Positions 1-7,350 of a DNA stretch of 8,544 nt are shown here, piece after piece (the stretch's first letter is position 1; every line of letters begins with the position of its first letter). The notes under the pieces are model-generated. The model was not told the origin of the DNA and searched no databases. It saw only the letters and a list, made by a program, of their open reading frames with translations. The stretch is from an uncultured Mycoplasmataceae bacterium. Its GTDB lineage: Bacteria; Bacillota_I; Bacilli_A; Mycoplasmatales; Mycoplasmoidaceae. The DNA is taken from the NCBI GenBank assembly GCA_947176435.1, contig CAMWQH010000023.1:1-8544 (forward strand), read 5' to 3'. Made by a program: the position numbers and the translations under genes.

Positions 1-6
1 AAATGC

Positions 7-24
7 ACTCAAAATACTTTGAGT
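7..24 (-). terminator. Hairpin downstream of the lipoprotein gene
   Basis: ACTCAAA (7-13) and TTTGAGT (18-24) form a 7-bp stem with a 4-nt loop, 33 nt past the lipoprotein stop. Read on the minus strand it is followed by GCATTT and then the window edge, so the T-tail is short. It is a plausible but unproven rho-independent terminator. Confidence 0.45.
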
Positions 25-56
25 ACATTAGTTTAAAAAATAATTTAATAAATTAA

Positions 57-1743
57 TTACGCAGCAGTTCAATCTGGTGGTAACCCAACCGTCTTTAAGT
101 ATGTAAGTAATTGATCGCTGGTAATCGAAGAACTACCAGTAACTGTAACAGTTCCTATAGTAGCAACAGTAGAAAAGATACCAGCAGAAATATTAGGTAG
201 AGTGTTTAAATCCTTTCAAATAATTTGATTTAACGTATTTAAGGTAAATAAGTTAGTTGATATTGTTTGTAATTGTCCTGGGAGAACAAGTGTTTTCAAT
301 TTTGACATTCCATATAAAAAATCATTAAACATCATACCGTCTTCTGATTGTATTGCAGCAAATTTTGTATAACCTGTTTCACTCAAATCTAAAGTTTCAA
401 TACTTGTGTTTTCAAAATTGTATCCTTTAACATAATTCTTTGAAAGATTAGTACATCCAGAAAAATCAACATTAGCAAGTGATGCGAACCATCTAAAACA
501 AGAATTACCTAAATATGAAAGATTATCGTAACCAGAAAAGTCTATTTGCTTTATATAACTTGGATACGCTAATTCATCATATCTATAATCGAAAGCTTCA
601 CTGGCAACACCGGTTATAGTTTTTGGAACCCTTATTGTGTCATAACCTTTATTTTCGTAATCATCTTTATTAAAATCAGAAGTAAACCCTATTAATACAC
701 CACTTTCATCTATATCAAGAAGTTTAGTTGGTAAAGCATTATCTATAGTAAATGTAAAATGTTTGGTTGCACTTATACCATATTTTATACTAGTTGCTTT
801 AACATCAAATGAATAGTTACCAATTGTGGTTAATTGATTTCAACTAAACTTCAAAGTATTAGTGTTAAGAGAAACCATTCCATTAGATGTATCATTAATA
901 ATGTTTCATTGAATTGATTGATCAGGAGTATTCGTTTCAACCACTAAAACTGATAAAGTACTAGTTGTTGTACCTGTAATATTGTAATATGTAGGTAGAT
1001 CTGTTGAATCATTTCATTGAATCTCAACGGTTGGTACAGATACATCTAAAGTAAATGTATAACTATCGCTTTTAGAAGAATCTTGAACAGAAGTTGCTTT
1101 TAATGTCAAAGTGTGACTACCTGTTTCGTTAGAATCCATTGCTTGTCAAGAAATTTGATGAGTGTTTTGATTGAAAGTAATTTTATTACCAACAGTATCA
1201 CCATTTAGTGATCAAGTGACATCTTGATCGGTTTCGTCAGTTGGTTTTACTATGGATTCAAAAGTAAACGGATTGCCTTCATCATCTGTGATGTAACCAT
1301 CAGTATTGTTATATGTAGAATATGTAGTTTCAGATGGATGAATAATTTCAACACTCTCTACCGGTGGATATGTGAAGTTGAATTTTAATTCAACAATATT
1401 TGAACTCTTTGTTTCATCTTTTAAATAAAAAGCTTGAACTTGTAATAAAACTTCTTTAGGTTGATTAACAGCTTTAATAGTTAATGAACCATCAGGATTC
1501 ACATCAATATCTTGTGTATCAGAAATTTTTTTTAAAAATAACGCTAGAACTTTTAAAACCTGAAATCTTCCATGAAGAATCAATAGTTTTTTCTTGATTA
1601 ACTAACACATTTATTGTTGTTTTACTTGTTCATTTTATTGAAAATTTTTGTGAACATGAACATGATGAAGTTAAAGAAATGGTTGCAGTTGTTAAACAAG
1701 TTGCAGTTAATATTGTGAATATTTTTAATGCTTTTTTCAACAT
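57..1743 (-). CDS. Surface lipoprotein with Ig-like repeats and BspA-type leucine-rich domain; frameshifted at an A8 run
   Basis: Probable membrane-anchored surface protein; the function is inferred from architecture only. It starts at ATG 1743, behind AGGAGA 7 nt upstream. The N-terminus (MLKKALKIFTILTATCLTT...) is a basic, hydrophobic signal peptide ending in LTSSC, with Cys28 the likely lipidated residue. This frame reaches only a TAA at 1476-1474 (89 residues). Removing one A from the A8 run at 1526-1533 joins it to a frame that stays open, with TGA as Trp, to the TAA at 59-57, giving about 561 residues. In the joined protein, about 29-127 is an N-terminal beta-rich domain. Residues 128-237 and 238-339 are two related Ig/cadherin-like repeats sharing 'N-T-H/L...SW...G...KATS...FTL/I'. 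Residues 340-561 are LRR_5-like (VDFSGCTNLS, LKTLVLPGQL). It could be a pseudogene, a phase-OFF gene or a sequencing error. The coding regions on both sides look undecayed. Confidence 0.85.
1526..1533 (-). repeat. A8 homopolymer at the frameshift point
   Basis: Eight A on the coding strand, directly after five T (1534-1538). With eight A the lipoprotein frame runs into a stop after 89 codons. With seven (or ten) A it reads VIFKKISDTQDI and continues to the natural end. Homopolymer slippage is a known switch for mycoplasma surface proteins; its use here is inference. Confidence 0.6.
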
Positions 1744-1750
1744 AATAATT

Positions 1751-1772
1751 TCTCCTATTATGTTGAATTATA
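1751..1772 (-). promoter_or_regulatory. -10 box and ribosome binding site of the lipoprotein gene
   Basis: On the minus strand TATAAT lies at 1772-1767 and AGGAGA at 1756-1751, with ATG at 1743. No good -35 is seen; a TTGCAT sits only 13 nt upstream of the -10. Just upstream are an A7 run (1798-1792) and alternating TA tracts. The strong Shine-Dalgarno sequence fixes the start codon. Confidence 0.55.
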
Positions 1773-1816
1773 TATGTGTATATATATGCAATTTTTTTAC
1801 AAAATTAGCTTAAAAA

Positions 1817-2128
1817 TTATTTTTTATTGTCTTCTATAAACTTGATAAGTTGTTCTTTGGGCATGTATCCTTGACTAGTTGCGATATCTTCACCATTTCT
1901 AAAAAGAATTAATGTAGGAATACTACTTACTTGATATCTTAAAGCAATTGACTGTGCCTTATCAACATCGCATTTACAAATTTTAACTGTTGAATCTTTT
2001 GCAATTTCATCAATTACAAGAGACATCATTTTACAAGGACCACATCATGTAGCATAAAAGTCAACTAATACATATCCAGCATTAGTTACTTCTTTTTCAA
2101 AATTAGATTCGTTGATTTCTTTTATCAT
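1817..2128 (-). CDS. trxA: Thioredoxin
   Basis: Small cytosolic dithiol-disulfide oxidoreductase of 103 residues, the usual thioredoxin length. It keeps proteins reduced and is normally recharged by thioredoxin reductase with NADPH. The sequence has the buried Asp23 (VLVDFYA), the active site WCGPCK with Cys29 and Cys32, and the cis-proline Pro71 in the SIPTLILF strand. Trp28 of the active site is encoded by TGA (codon 2047-2045), which is the clearest evidence for code 4 here; with the standard code the gene would appear cut at its active site. ATG 2128 is 2 nt after the topA stop and lacks a Shine-Dalgarno sequence, so it is probably co-transcribed and perhaps translationally coupled with topA. 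Identification is firm. Confidence 0.96.
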
Positions 2129-2130
2129 AG

Positions 2131-4278
2131 TTAATTTTTCTTAGTTTTTTTAGTAGTAGCTTTCATTGCAGAAACTTTTTCTACTTTAGAAGTAGTTTTT
2201 GATTGTACTGGAGTTGTTGAATTTTGTTGGTCTTCTGGTTTTGGTTCTTTAGGAATTGAACGAACATAATGACATTTTGGATATCCAGTACATCCAATAA
2301 ATTTTTGACCTCTACGGTTGTAACGTTCTATTAAATTCTTTCCACATTGTGGACATTTTTCTTCTAAAATTTTTCTAGGAGTTTCTGGGAATTCTGCATA
2401 TTTACAATTTGGATAATTGCTACATCCAATGAATTTTGCACCAGATTTTCTTGCATAACGATAAACTAATTCACTACCACACTTAGGACATTTACGACCT
2501 ACTTTTTCAAGCTTAGCTTGCTTCATTTCTTTTATAGCGGTCTTCATGTCTTTCTTGAATTTAGGTTTAAATTCTAGAATTCATTCTTTTCAATTTTCTT
2601 CTTTAGAAGCGATTTCATCCAAGTGACCTTCCATCTCTTTTGTAAAGTTTTTATCTACAATATATGGGAAGTATTGTTGTAATTCATCAATTACAAGGTC
2701 ACCAATTGGTTGCATTACATATGCACGATTTTCTAAACGAGCATATCCACGTTCTACAGCCATATTAGCCATTGATTTATAAGTTGAAGGTCTTCCTACA
2801 CCAGCTTCATCTAAAGCTTTAATCAAACTTGCTTGATTAAATCTTGGTGGTGGAGTTGATTCATGTTCTGTAACTTCGGCACTTTCCATCTTAAGAATTT
2901 TATTAATTTTTAAATTCTTTAATCCAATATCATGAGGAACGTTTACATCCTCATATGGATTATAGATTTTTCTAAATCCATCAAAAATCATTCTACGGTT
3001 GTATGTATAGAATTTATTTTTATTACTTTCTACACGGACAATAACATTTTCAAACTTACTTGGAGTCATGAACGCAGCTAATGTACGTACTCAGATCATC
3101 TTGTACAACTTATATTCATCACGAGTAATTAGCTTTTTTAATGAATCAGGAGTAATTGTAGGATCAATTACTCTGATAGCTTCGTGAGCATCTTGAGTAT
3201 TTTGTGCATTACCTTTATTTGCAAATTTTCTTTCTTGATAATATTTTTCACCAAATTTGTTTAAAATAAAATTTTTAATTTTCTTTGCAAAATTGTCTGA
3301 AATACGAATACTATCAGTTCTTGGATAAGAAATTAAAGCAGTGTGCTCGTGCTTAATCTTAATACCTTCATATAACTTTTGAGCTACACTTGTAGATTTA
3401 CTTACGTTTCAACCTAATTTGTTAATAGCATCTTGTTGCATTGTAGATGTTTTATAAGGATCTCTTGGGTTAGACGTATAAATCTTCGGTTCGTCAATTG
3501 CGTAAATCTTAAAATCATCTTTAAGATTTTTCTTTACAATTTCTGCAGATGGTGCATCTTTAAAGTCAATACCTGTACCATGCACATCGTCATTAATTTT
3601 CTTATAATTAAGATCTTTAATGTTGTCATTAACCGAACGCAAGATTAACTTCATGTTACCTTTTAAAGTAACATCTAATGTTCATCACTTAGTTGATTTG
3701 AACTTTTTAATTTCTTTTTCACGATCGTAAATGAGCTTAAGAGCGACGGTTTGAACACGTCCTGCAGATTTTGCACGTAATTTTTGTCTTACTAATCTAG
3801 ATAGACTATAACCTACTAATCTATCAAGAATTCTTCTTGCAAATTGAGATTGTACTCAAAGCATATCGATTTTTCTTGGATGTTCAAGAGATTCAAGGAT
3901 GGCATCTTTCGTAATTTCGTTAAATGTAATTCGAAAACATTTTTCTTGCTCAGGTTTATTTAGTATTTCATAAACATGCCATGCAATGGCTTCACCTTCA
4001 CGATCAGGGTCGGATGCAAGATAAATTTTTTCAGCAGCTTTTGCTTTTTCTTTAATTTCAGCAATAATTTCTTGTTTTGTTTTTTGACCTTTTTTTGGTT
4101 TTTTAGTTGGAATTATTCATTTTGGTTCAAGAGTTCTTTCGTTAAAACCCATACCTCTTGTAGATAAATCACGAATATGACCGATAGTTGCAATAATTTC
4201 AAAATCTTCGTCTTTTAAGTATTTCTTAATAGTCTCAATCTTGTTTGGAGACTCAATAATAAGTAAGTTTTTAGCCAT
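2131..4278 (-). CDS. topA: DNA topoisomerase I (type IA)
   Basis: Type IA topoisomerase of 715 residues. It relaxes negative supercoils by cutting one strand through a 5'-phosphotyrosine and passing the other. The Toprim domain starts at the N-terminus (LLIIESPNK, then IGHIRDL) and has the metal-binding acidic motif DPDREGE at 90-96. The catalytic tyrosine is Tyr318 in ISYPRTDS. The later family motif is RFNQASLIKALDEAGVGRPSTY, slightly diverged from the usual FTEASLI. Two C-terminal zinc ribbons follow: Cys 597/600/619/625 and Cys 642/645/663/669. The last 40 or so residues are a Lys/Thr-rich tail that may bind DNA. ATG 4278 (MAKNLLIIESPNK) matches the family start; longer upstream readings would add residues translated from promoter DNA. 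Several TGA codons encode Trp. trxA follows after 2 nt. Confidence 0.96.
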
Positions 4279-4288
4279 AACTTTACAT

Positions 4289-4294
4289 ATTATA
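4289..4294 (-). promoter_or_regulatory. Probable -10 box of topA
   Basis: TATAAT on the minus strand, 10 nt before the topA ATG at 4278. Transcription would begin near 4282, leaving a leader of only about 4 nt, so the mRNA may be almost leaderless. No -35 consensus is visible. A 7-bp inverted repeat (AAGACAA 4306-4312, TTGTCTT 4319-4325) covers the expected -35 position. Confidence 0.45.
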
Positions 4295-4351
4295 TATAGC
4301 AAAATAAGACAAAAAATATTGTCTTTTCTTATATTTATATATAAATATAAA

Positions 4352-4374
4352 AATCTTACCACTTGGGTAAGATT
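4352..4374 (-). terminator. Hairpin terminator after the membrane protein gene
   Basis: A perfect 9-bp stem, AATCTTACC (4352-4360) and GGTAAGATT (4366-4374), with a 5-nt loop. On the minus strand it is followed by TTTATATTTAT. It lies 18 nt past the stop of the 4392-4838 gene and would separate that gene from topA. Confidence 0.7.
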
Positions 4375-4391
4375 CTTAATTAAAATGAAGT

Positions 4392-4838
4392 TTATTTACC
4401 AATTCTTTTCTTTACATCTGAGTAAGAAGAGTCAGATTTTTTCTTACCAGATAATGCTGAACTAGCCAATTTGTTAACTTTACCTGTAATAGTCTTAGCA
4501 GATTCAAAAGTGAAAATAAAGATTGTTGAAAGAATATTTGAGAAGACTAATCAACATAATACTATTGTCATAATTAATCCATATAAACTGATCTTACAGC
4601 TTTCTGGTAAGTGTCAATGAGGTACATCGCTACCATCATAGTAATAAGGCATGTTGTTCCAATTAAAAAATCAGTATTTATCAGGATTTTTTCCTTCAAG
4701 AATAGCTGCAACTAAAAACATTACTACTAATGCTAATCACAAAAATAAGTTAATGATAATGAAAGCTTTTCTTCCTCTATTGCCACGATTAATTTTCTTA
4801 ATTGTTTTTTGACGTTCTTTATTTGTAATAAAAGGCAT
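4392..4838 (-). CDS. Small two-helix membrane protein, function unknown
   Basis: I do not recognise this 148-residue protein. It has a good start, with AGGAGA 5 nt before ATG 4838, and ends in TAA followed by a hairpin terminator, so it is probably expressed. The first 24 residues are strongly basic (ERQKTIKKINRGNRGRK). A hydrophobic helix follows at about 25-46, then a loop at about 47-83 rich in aromatic residues (YWFFNWNN, YYYDG, HWHLPESC), a second helix at about 84-112, and a Lys/Ser-rich tail. By the positive-inside rule both ends should face the cytoplasm and the loop should face outward. Four of its five Trp codons are TGA. There is no signal-peptide cleavage site or lipobox. It has its own promoter and terminator, so neighbours give no hint of its role. 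Confidence 0.8.
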
Positions 4839-4843
4839 GTTTT

Positions 4844-4867
4844 TCTCCTATCTATTTACTTATTATA
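4844..4867 (-). promoter_or_regulatory. -10 box and ribosome binding site of the membrane protein gene
   Basis: TATAAT lies at 4867-4862 on the minus strand and AGGAGA at 4849-4844, with ATG at 4838. The -35 is not convincing. The promoter shares a 70-nt gap with that of the divergent tRNA genes. Confidence 0.55.
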
Positions 4868-4887
4868 TCTAAAAACAAAATGAAGTT

Positions 4888-4893
4888 TATAAT
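4888..4893 (+). promoter_or_regulatory. Probable -10 box of the tRNA operon
   Basis: TATAAT, 15 nt before the first base of tRNA-Glu, so the predicted start is about 4900 with a short 5' trailer for RNase P removal. No clear -35 is visible. Confidence 0.55.
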
Positions 4894-4908
4894 ATTTTTA
4901 TCAACTTT

Positions 4909-4985
4909 AGCCCGTTGGTGAAGTGATTAACACACATGCCTCTCAAGCATGCATTCGCTGGGTTTGAATCCCGCACGGGTTACCA
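4909..4985 (+). tRNA. tRNA-Glu (anticodon CUC)
   Basis: A 77-nt tRNA with encoded CCA. The acceptor AGCCCGT (4909-4915) pairs with ACGGGTT (4975-4981), including a G2-U71 wobble; the discriminator is A4982. The anticodon stem CATGC/GCATG is perfect, the loop is CTCTCAA, U33 is T4941 and the anticodon CTC is at 4942-4944, reading GAG. Overall it resembles Firmicute tRNA-Glu (GCCCGTTGGT start, AAG..GATTAA-type D-loop, ACGGGT end). Oddities: A1-U72 replaces G1-C72. Position 19 is A4926 and position 56 is T4965, instead of the near-universal G19 and C56. The T-stem needs either a C49-C65 mismatch or a bulged T4959. The variable region is 6 nt. It is probably a functional but diverged isoacceptor. 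Confidence 0.85.
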
Positions 4986-4986
4986 T

Positions 4987-5061
4987 TGGGTTGTCGCCAA
5001 GCGGTAAGGCCTCCGGCTCTGAACCGGTAATTCGTTGGTTCGAATCCAACTAACCCAGCCA
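4987..5061 (+). tRNA. tRNA-Gln (anticodon CUG)
   Basis: A 75-nt tRNA with encoded CCA, 1 nt after tRNA-Glu and surely in the same transcript. The acceptor TGGGTTG (4987-4993) pairs with TAACCCA (5051-5057); the discriminator is G5058. The D-arm GCC AAGCGGTAA GGC, the T-arm GTTGG TTCGAAT CCAAC and the loop CTCTGAA are canonical. Anticodon CTG is at 5019-5021, reading CAG. The U1-A72 pair is typical of bacterial tRNA-Gln charged indirectly, with Glu first and then amidation by GatCAB. Position 27-43 is a T-T mismatch. Confidence 0.92.
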
Positions 5062-5073
5062 AACAATAAAAAT

Positions 5074-5098
5074 AACCTACACATATGTGTAGGTTTTT
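5074..5098 (+). terminator. Hairpin terminator between the tRNAs and pyrG, likely bidirectional
   Basis: A perfect 22-bp palindrome (AACCTACACAT and its complement, 5074-5095) followed by a five-T run (5094-5098) on the plus strand, 12 nt after the tRNA-Gln CCA. On the minus strand it is followed by ATTTTTATTG, 9 nt past the pyrG stop, so it can also end the convergent pyrG transcript. Confidence 0.85.
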
Positions 5099-5104
5099 AA
5101 TTTG

Positions 5105-6694
5105 TTATTTCTTAGAATGATTAATTGCTGCACCAATGAATCCAATGAACATTGGATCAACCGCCCCAGGTACTGAACCTAATTCTGGGTGAAATTGACC
5201 TCCCATAAAAAATGGGTGGTTTTTAATTTCAATAATTTCCACTGTTTGTTCAGAATCATTACTAAATGAAGTAAATGAATATCCTGCTTTTTGGAAATCT
5301 TCAAGATATTTATTATTAAATTCATAACGGTGACGGTGTCTTTCAGGGAAGAACTCATTCTTGTATAAAGAATAAGTTTTTGATTTTTTGTCAACGATGT
5401 GACAAGTTTGTTCACCTAAACGCATCCTGCCATCAATGTAGTGGAATATTTTGTGAGCAGCTTTTGGGTTGAATTCTTCACTTGTTGCATCTTTTCAACC
5501 TAATACATTTCTAGCAAACTCAATAGTAGCTACTTGCATCCCTAAACAGATTCCCATATATGGAATCTTGTTTTCTCTAGCATATTTAGCTGCAAGAATT
5601 TTTCCTTCAAAACCTCTATTACCAAAACCACCAGGAATAAGAATACCATGGTATTCTTTAAATTTCTTTGGCATGTTCGCTTCTGTTAAATCATCTGAAT
5701 AAATTCAGCCAATTTTGACATTGCGTTTATATTCGTAACCAGCAAGTTTTAATGATTCTACTAATGAAGCATATGAATCGTGCAATTCGATGTATTTACC
5801 AACAATAGCAATTTTGATTTCATCTTTAATTGATTTAATATTATCTGTATATTTAATTCAATGATCAATATTTGCTTTTGGATTCTTTCTAATCCCAAAG
5901 TATTTTAAAATCGCTGTATGAATACCTTGGTTATATAACTCAACTGGTAGGAAATAAGTTGAAGGTAGGTTTGGTGAAACAAAAATATTTTTGTTTGAAA
6001 TGTGACAGTTTAAAGCAATCTTATCAATGATAGCTTGATCAACTTGAGAAATGTACCTCAAGATTAATAATGAAGGGTTAATTCCTAAGCTGCATAATTC
6101 TTTAAAAGAATGTTGAGTAGGTTTAGTTTTAATTTCTTCAGAAGTAGGAATATAAATCAATGGGGCACACAATATTGACATTACATTACTTGCGCCATAT
6201 TCACTTGTGAATTGAGAGATTGATTCAACAAAAGGAATTGATTCGATATCACCAACTGTACCACCAATTTCAATTAACAAAAAATCTGGGTGTTCTTTTT
6301 GCATTAATTTATAAATTCTATTCTTGATATAGTCAGTAACATGAGGAATTACTTGAACAGTTTTTCCTTCAAATCCACCTGCACGTTCTTTACTAATAAT
6401 ATCACTGTATACTCTTCCTGAAGTAAGAGTTGACATTCTACTCATTTTCTTTCCGGTAAATCTTTCATAATTACCTAAATCAAGGTCAGTTTCTGCACCA
6501 TCATAAGTTACAAATACTTCACCGTGTTGGTAAGGAGAAAGAGTTCCTGGGTCAACGTTTAAGTATGGGTCGCACTTTAACATGGATACTTTATATTTCA
6601 TTTCAGTTAAGATTCTTCCAATACTAGAAGAGATAATTCCTTTACCAAGGGAACTATATACACCACCGAATATTACTATAACTTTTGTATTCAT
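5105..6694 (-). CDS. pyrG: CTP synthase
   Basis: Makes CTP from UTP, ATP and glutamine in the cytosol; 529 residues, the normal family length. The N-terminal amidoligase domain (about 1-265) has the P-loop region GGVYSSLGKGI (10-20), DPYLNVDPGT (42-51), DGAETDLDLG (65-74) and EIGGTVGDIES (142-152). The C-terminal class I glutamine amidotransferase domain (about 295-525) has its nucleophile Cys383 in GICLGMQ, with His502 and Glu504 in FHPELGS completing the triad. Compared with the usual GGVVSSLGKG and VTDDGAE or VTEDGAE, this protein has Tyr13 and Tyr64; both changes lie beside, not in, the catalytic residues. TGA codes for Trp at several points. ATG 6694 gives the expected N-terminus; no Shine-Dalgarno sequence is seen. 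It is divergent from lspA and convergent with the tRNAs. Confidence 0.96.
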
Positions 6695-6706
6695 AATTGT
6701 TTGTTT

Positions 6707-6728
6707 TATATAATTATTAAATTATATA
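6707..6728. promoter_or_regulatory. Symmetric divergent promoter region of pyrG and lspA
   Basis: TATATAATT (6707-6715) and AATTATATA (6720-6728) form a perfect inverted repeat around ATTA. It contains TATAAT on the plus strand (6709-6714) and on the minus strand (6726-6721). These would be overlapping -10 boxes for lspA and pyrG. An alternative lspA -10 is TATACT at 6742-6747. The region is so AT-rich that chance matches are likely. Confidence 0.4.
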
Positions 6729-6768
6729 CATATAAACAAAATATACTAATTAATTGAAAAAAAGTTTT

Positions 6769-7350
6769 ATGTCACAAACAAATAAATCAATTTGAAAACA
6801 AGAAAAAATCAAATTTTTAAAACAAAATTTTTCTAAAAAGAATAATATTTTAAGATTAATTATTCTAATTTGTGTTCTTGTAGTTTTTATTCCATGAGCA
6901 GTTGCAATGAATATTTGAGCGCAACATTCTGAATATGCAGAATATGGAAGCGGTTTTATTTCTATTTCAATAGTTACTAACTCTGGAATGGCTTTTTCAT
7001 TTATGAGTAATTCTCCTGAATGAGCAGTTTATATGATTCAATGATTAGTAACTCTTGCTATATTAGCAATAGTACTTTGCTGTAAAAAATGATATTACAT
7101 TCTTTTATGAACTTGTGCTTTTCTAGGGGGATTATTTAACGTTATTGATAGAGCGTGCGCTAAAACAATTGTTTCTATGGGTAGTCAAATCCAATACAAC
7201 TGTGTTGTAGATTATTTTAAATTTAATTTCAAATGAGGAATATTCAATGTTCCCGATATTTTTGTTTGTATCGGAACAATTGGTGCAATTGTTATTTACT
7301 TTGTCCAAACAATCATATTAATGTTTAAAAAAGATGAAAAAAATAAATAG
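6769..7350 (+). CDS. lspA: Lipoprotein signal peptidase (signal peptidase II)
   Basis: Membrane aspartic protease that removes the signal peptide of lipoproteins just before the lipidated cysteine; 193 residues. It appears interrupted under the standard code because many Trp are TGA, but is fully open in code 4. Conserved motifs are NSGMAFSF (71-78), GGLFNVIDR (120-128), VVDYFKF with Asp148, and FNVPD with Asp163; the two Asp correspond to the catalytic dyad. The family usually has FN-[VLI]-AD, so Pro162 is unusual. About four membrane helices are expected, near 27-48, 86-105, 108-124 and 164-186. A basic 26-residue N-terminal extension precedes the first helix. The Shine-Dalgarno sequence is weak (GAAAAAAAG). 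Its 3' end overlaps rluD by 17 nt. The lipoprotein at 57-1743 is a likely kind of substrate. Confidence 0.93.

Noticed and set aside
1474..1533. Programmed -1 ribosomal frameshifting at the A8 run
   Set aside because: Joining the two frames needs +1 (or loss of one A); a -1 slip leads to the third frame, so the usual bacterial poly-A -1 mechanism does not fit.
2045..2047. Apparent stop codons splitting trxA, topA, pyrG, lspA and tsaB, suggesting pseudogenes
   Set aside because: All are TGA and fall at tryptophan positions such as the WCGPC motif; this is genetic code 4, not decay.
3433..4167. Plus-strand open frames opposite topA (3433-3648, 3976-4167)
   Set aside because: Antisense shadows of a conserved gene, with low-complexity Phe/Cys-rich translations and no ribosome binding site.
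4241..4465. Plus-strand open frame across the topA start and the membrane gene terminator
   Set aside because: It runs through a promoter, a terminator hairpin and the ends of two real genes; the translation has no recognisable feature.
4942..4948. Reading the first tRNA as Leu with anticodon CAA
   Set aside because: The shifted stem has a C-T mismatch, there is no long variable arm as in tRNA-Leu, and the rest of the molecule aligns with tRNA-Glu.
5179..5702. Open frames overlapping the pyrG glutaminase domain on both strands
   Set aside because: Shadows of pyrG, whose catalytic Cys, His and Glu are all in the annotated frame.
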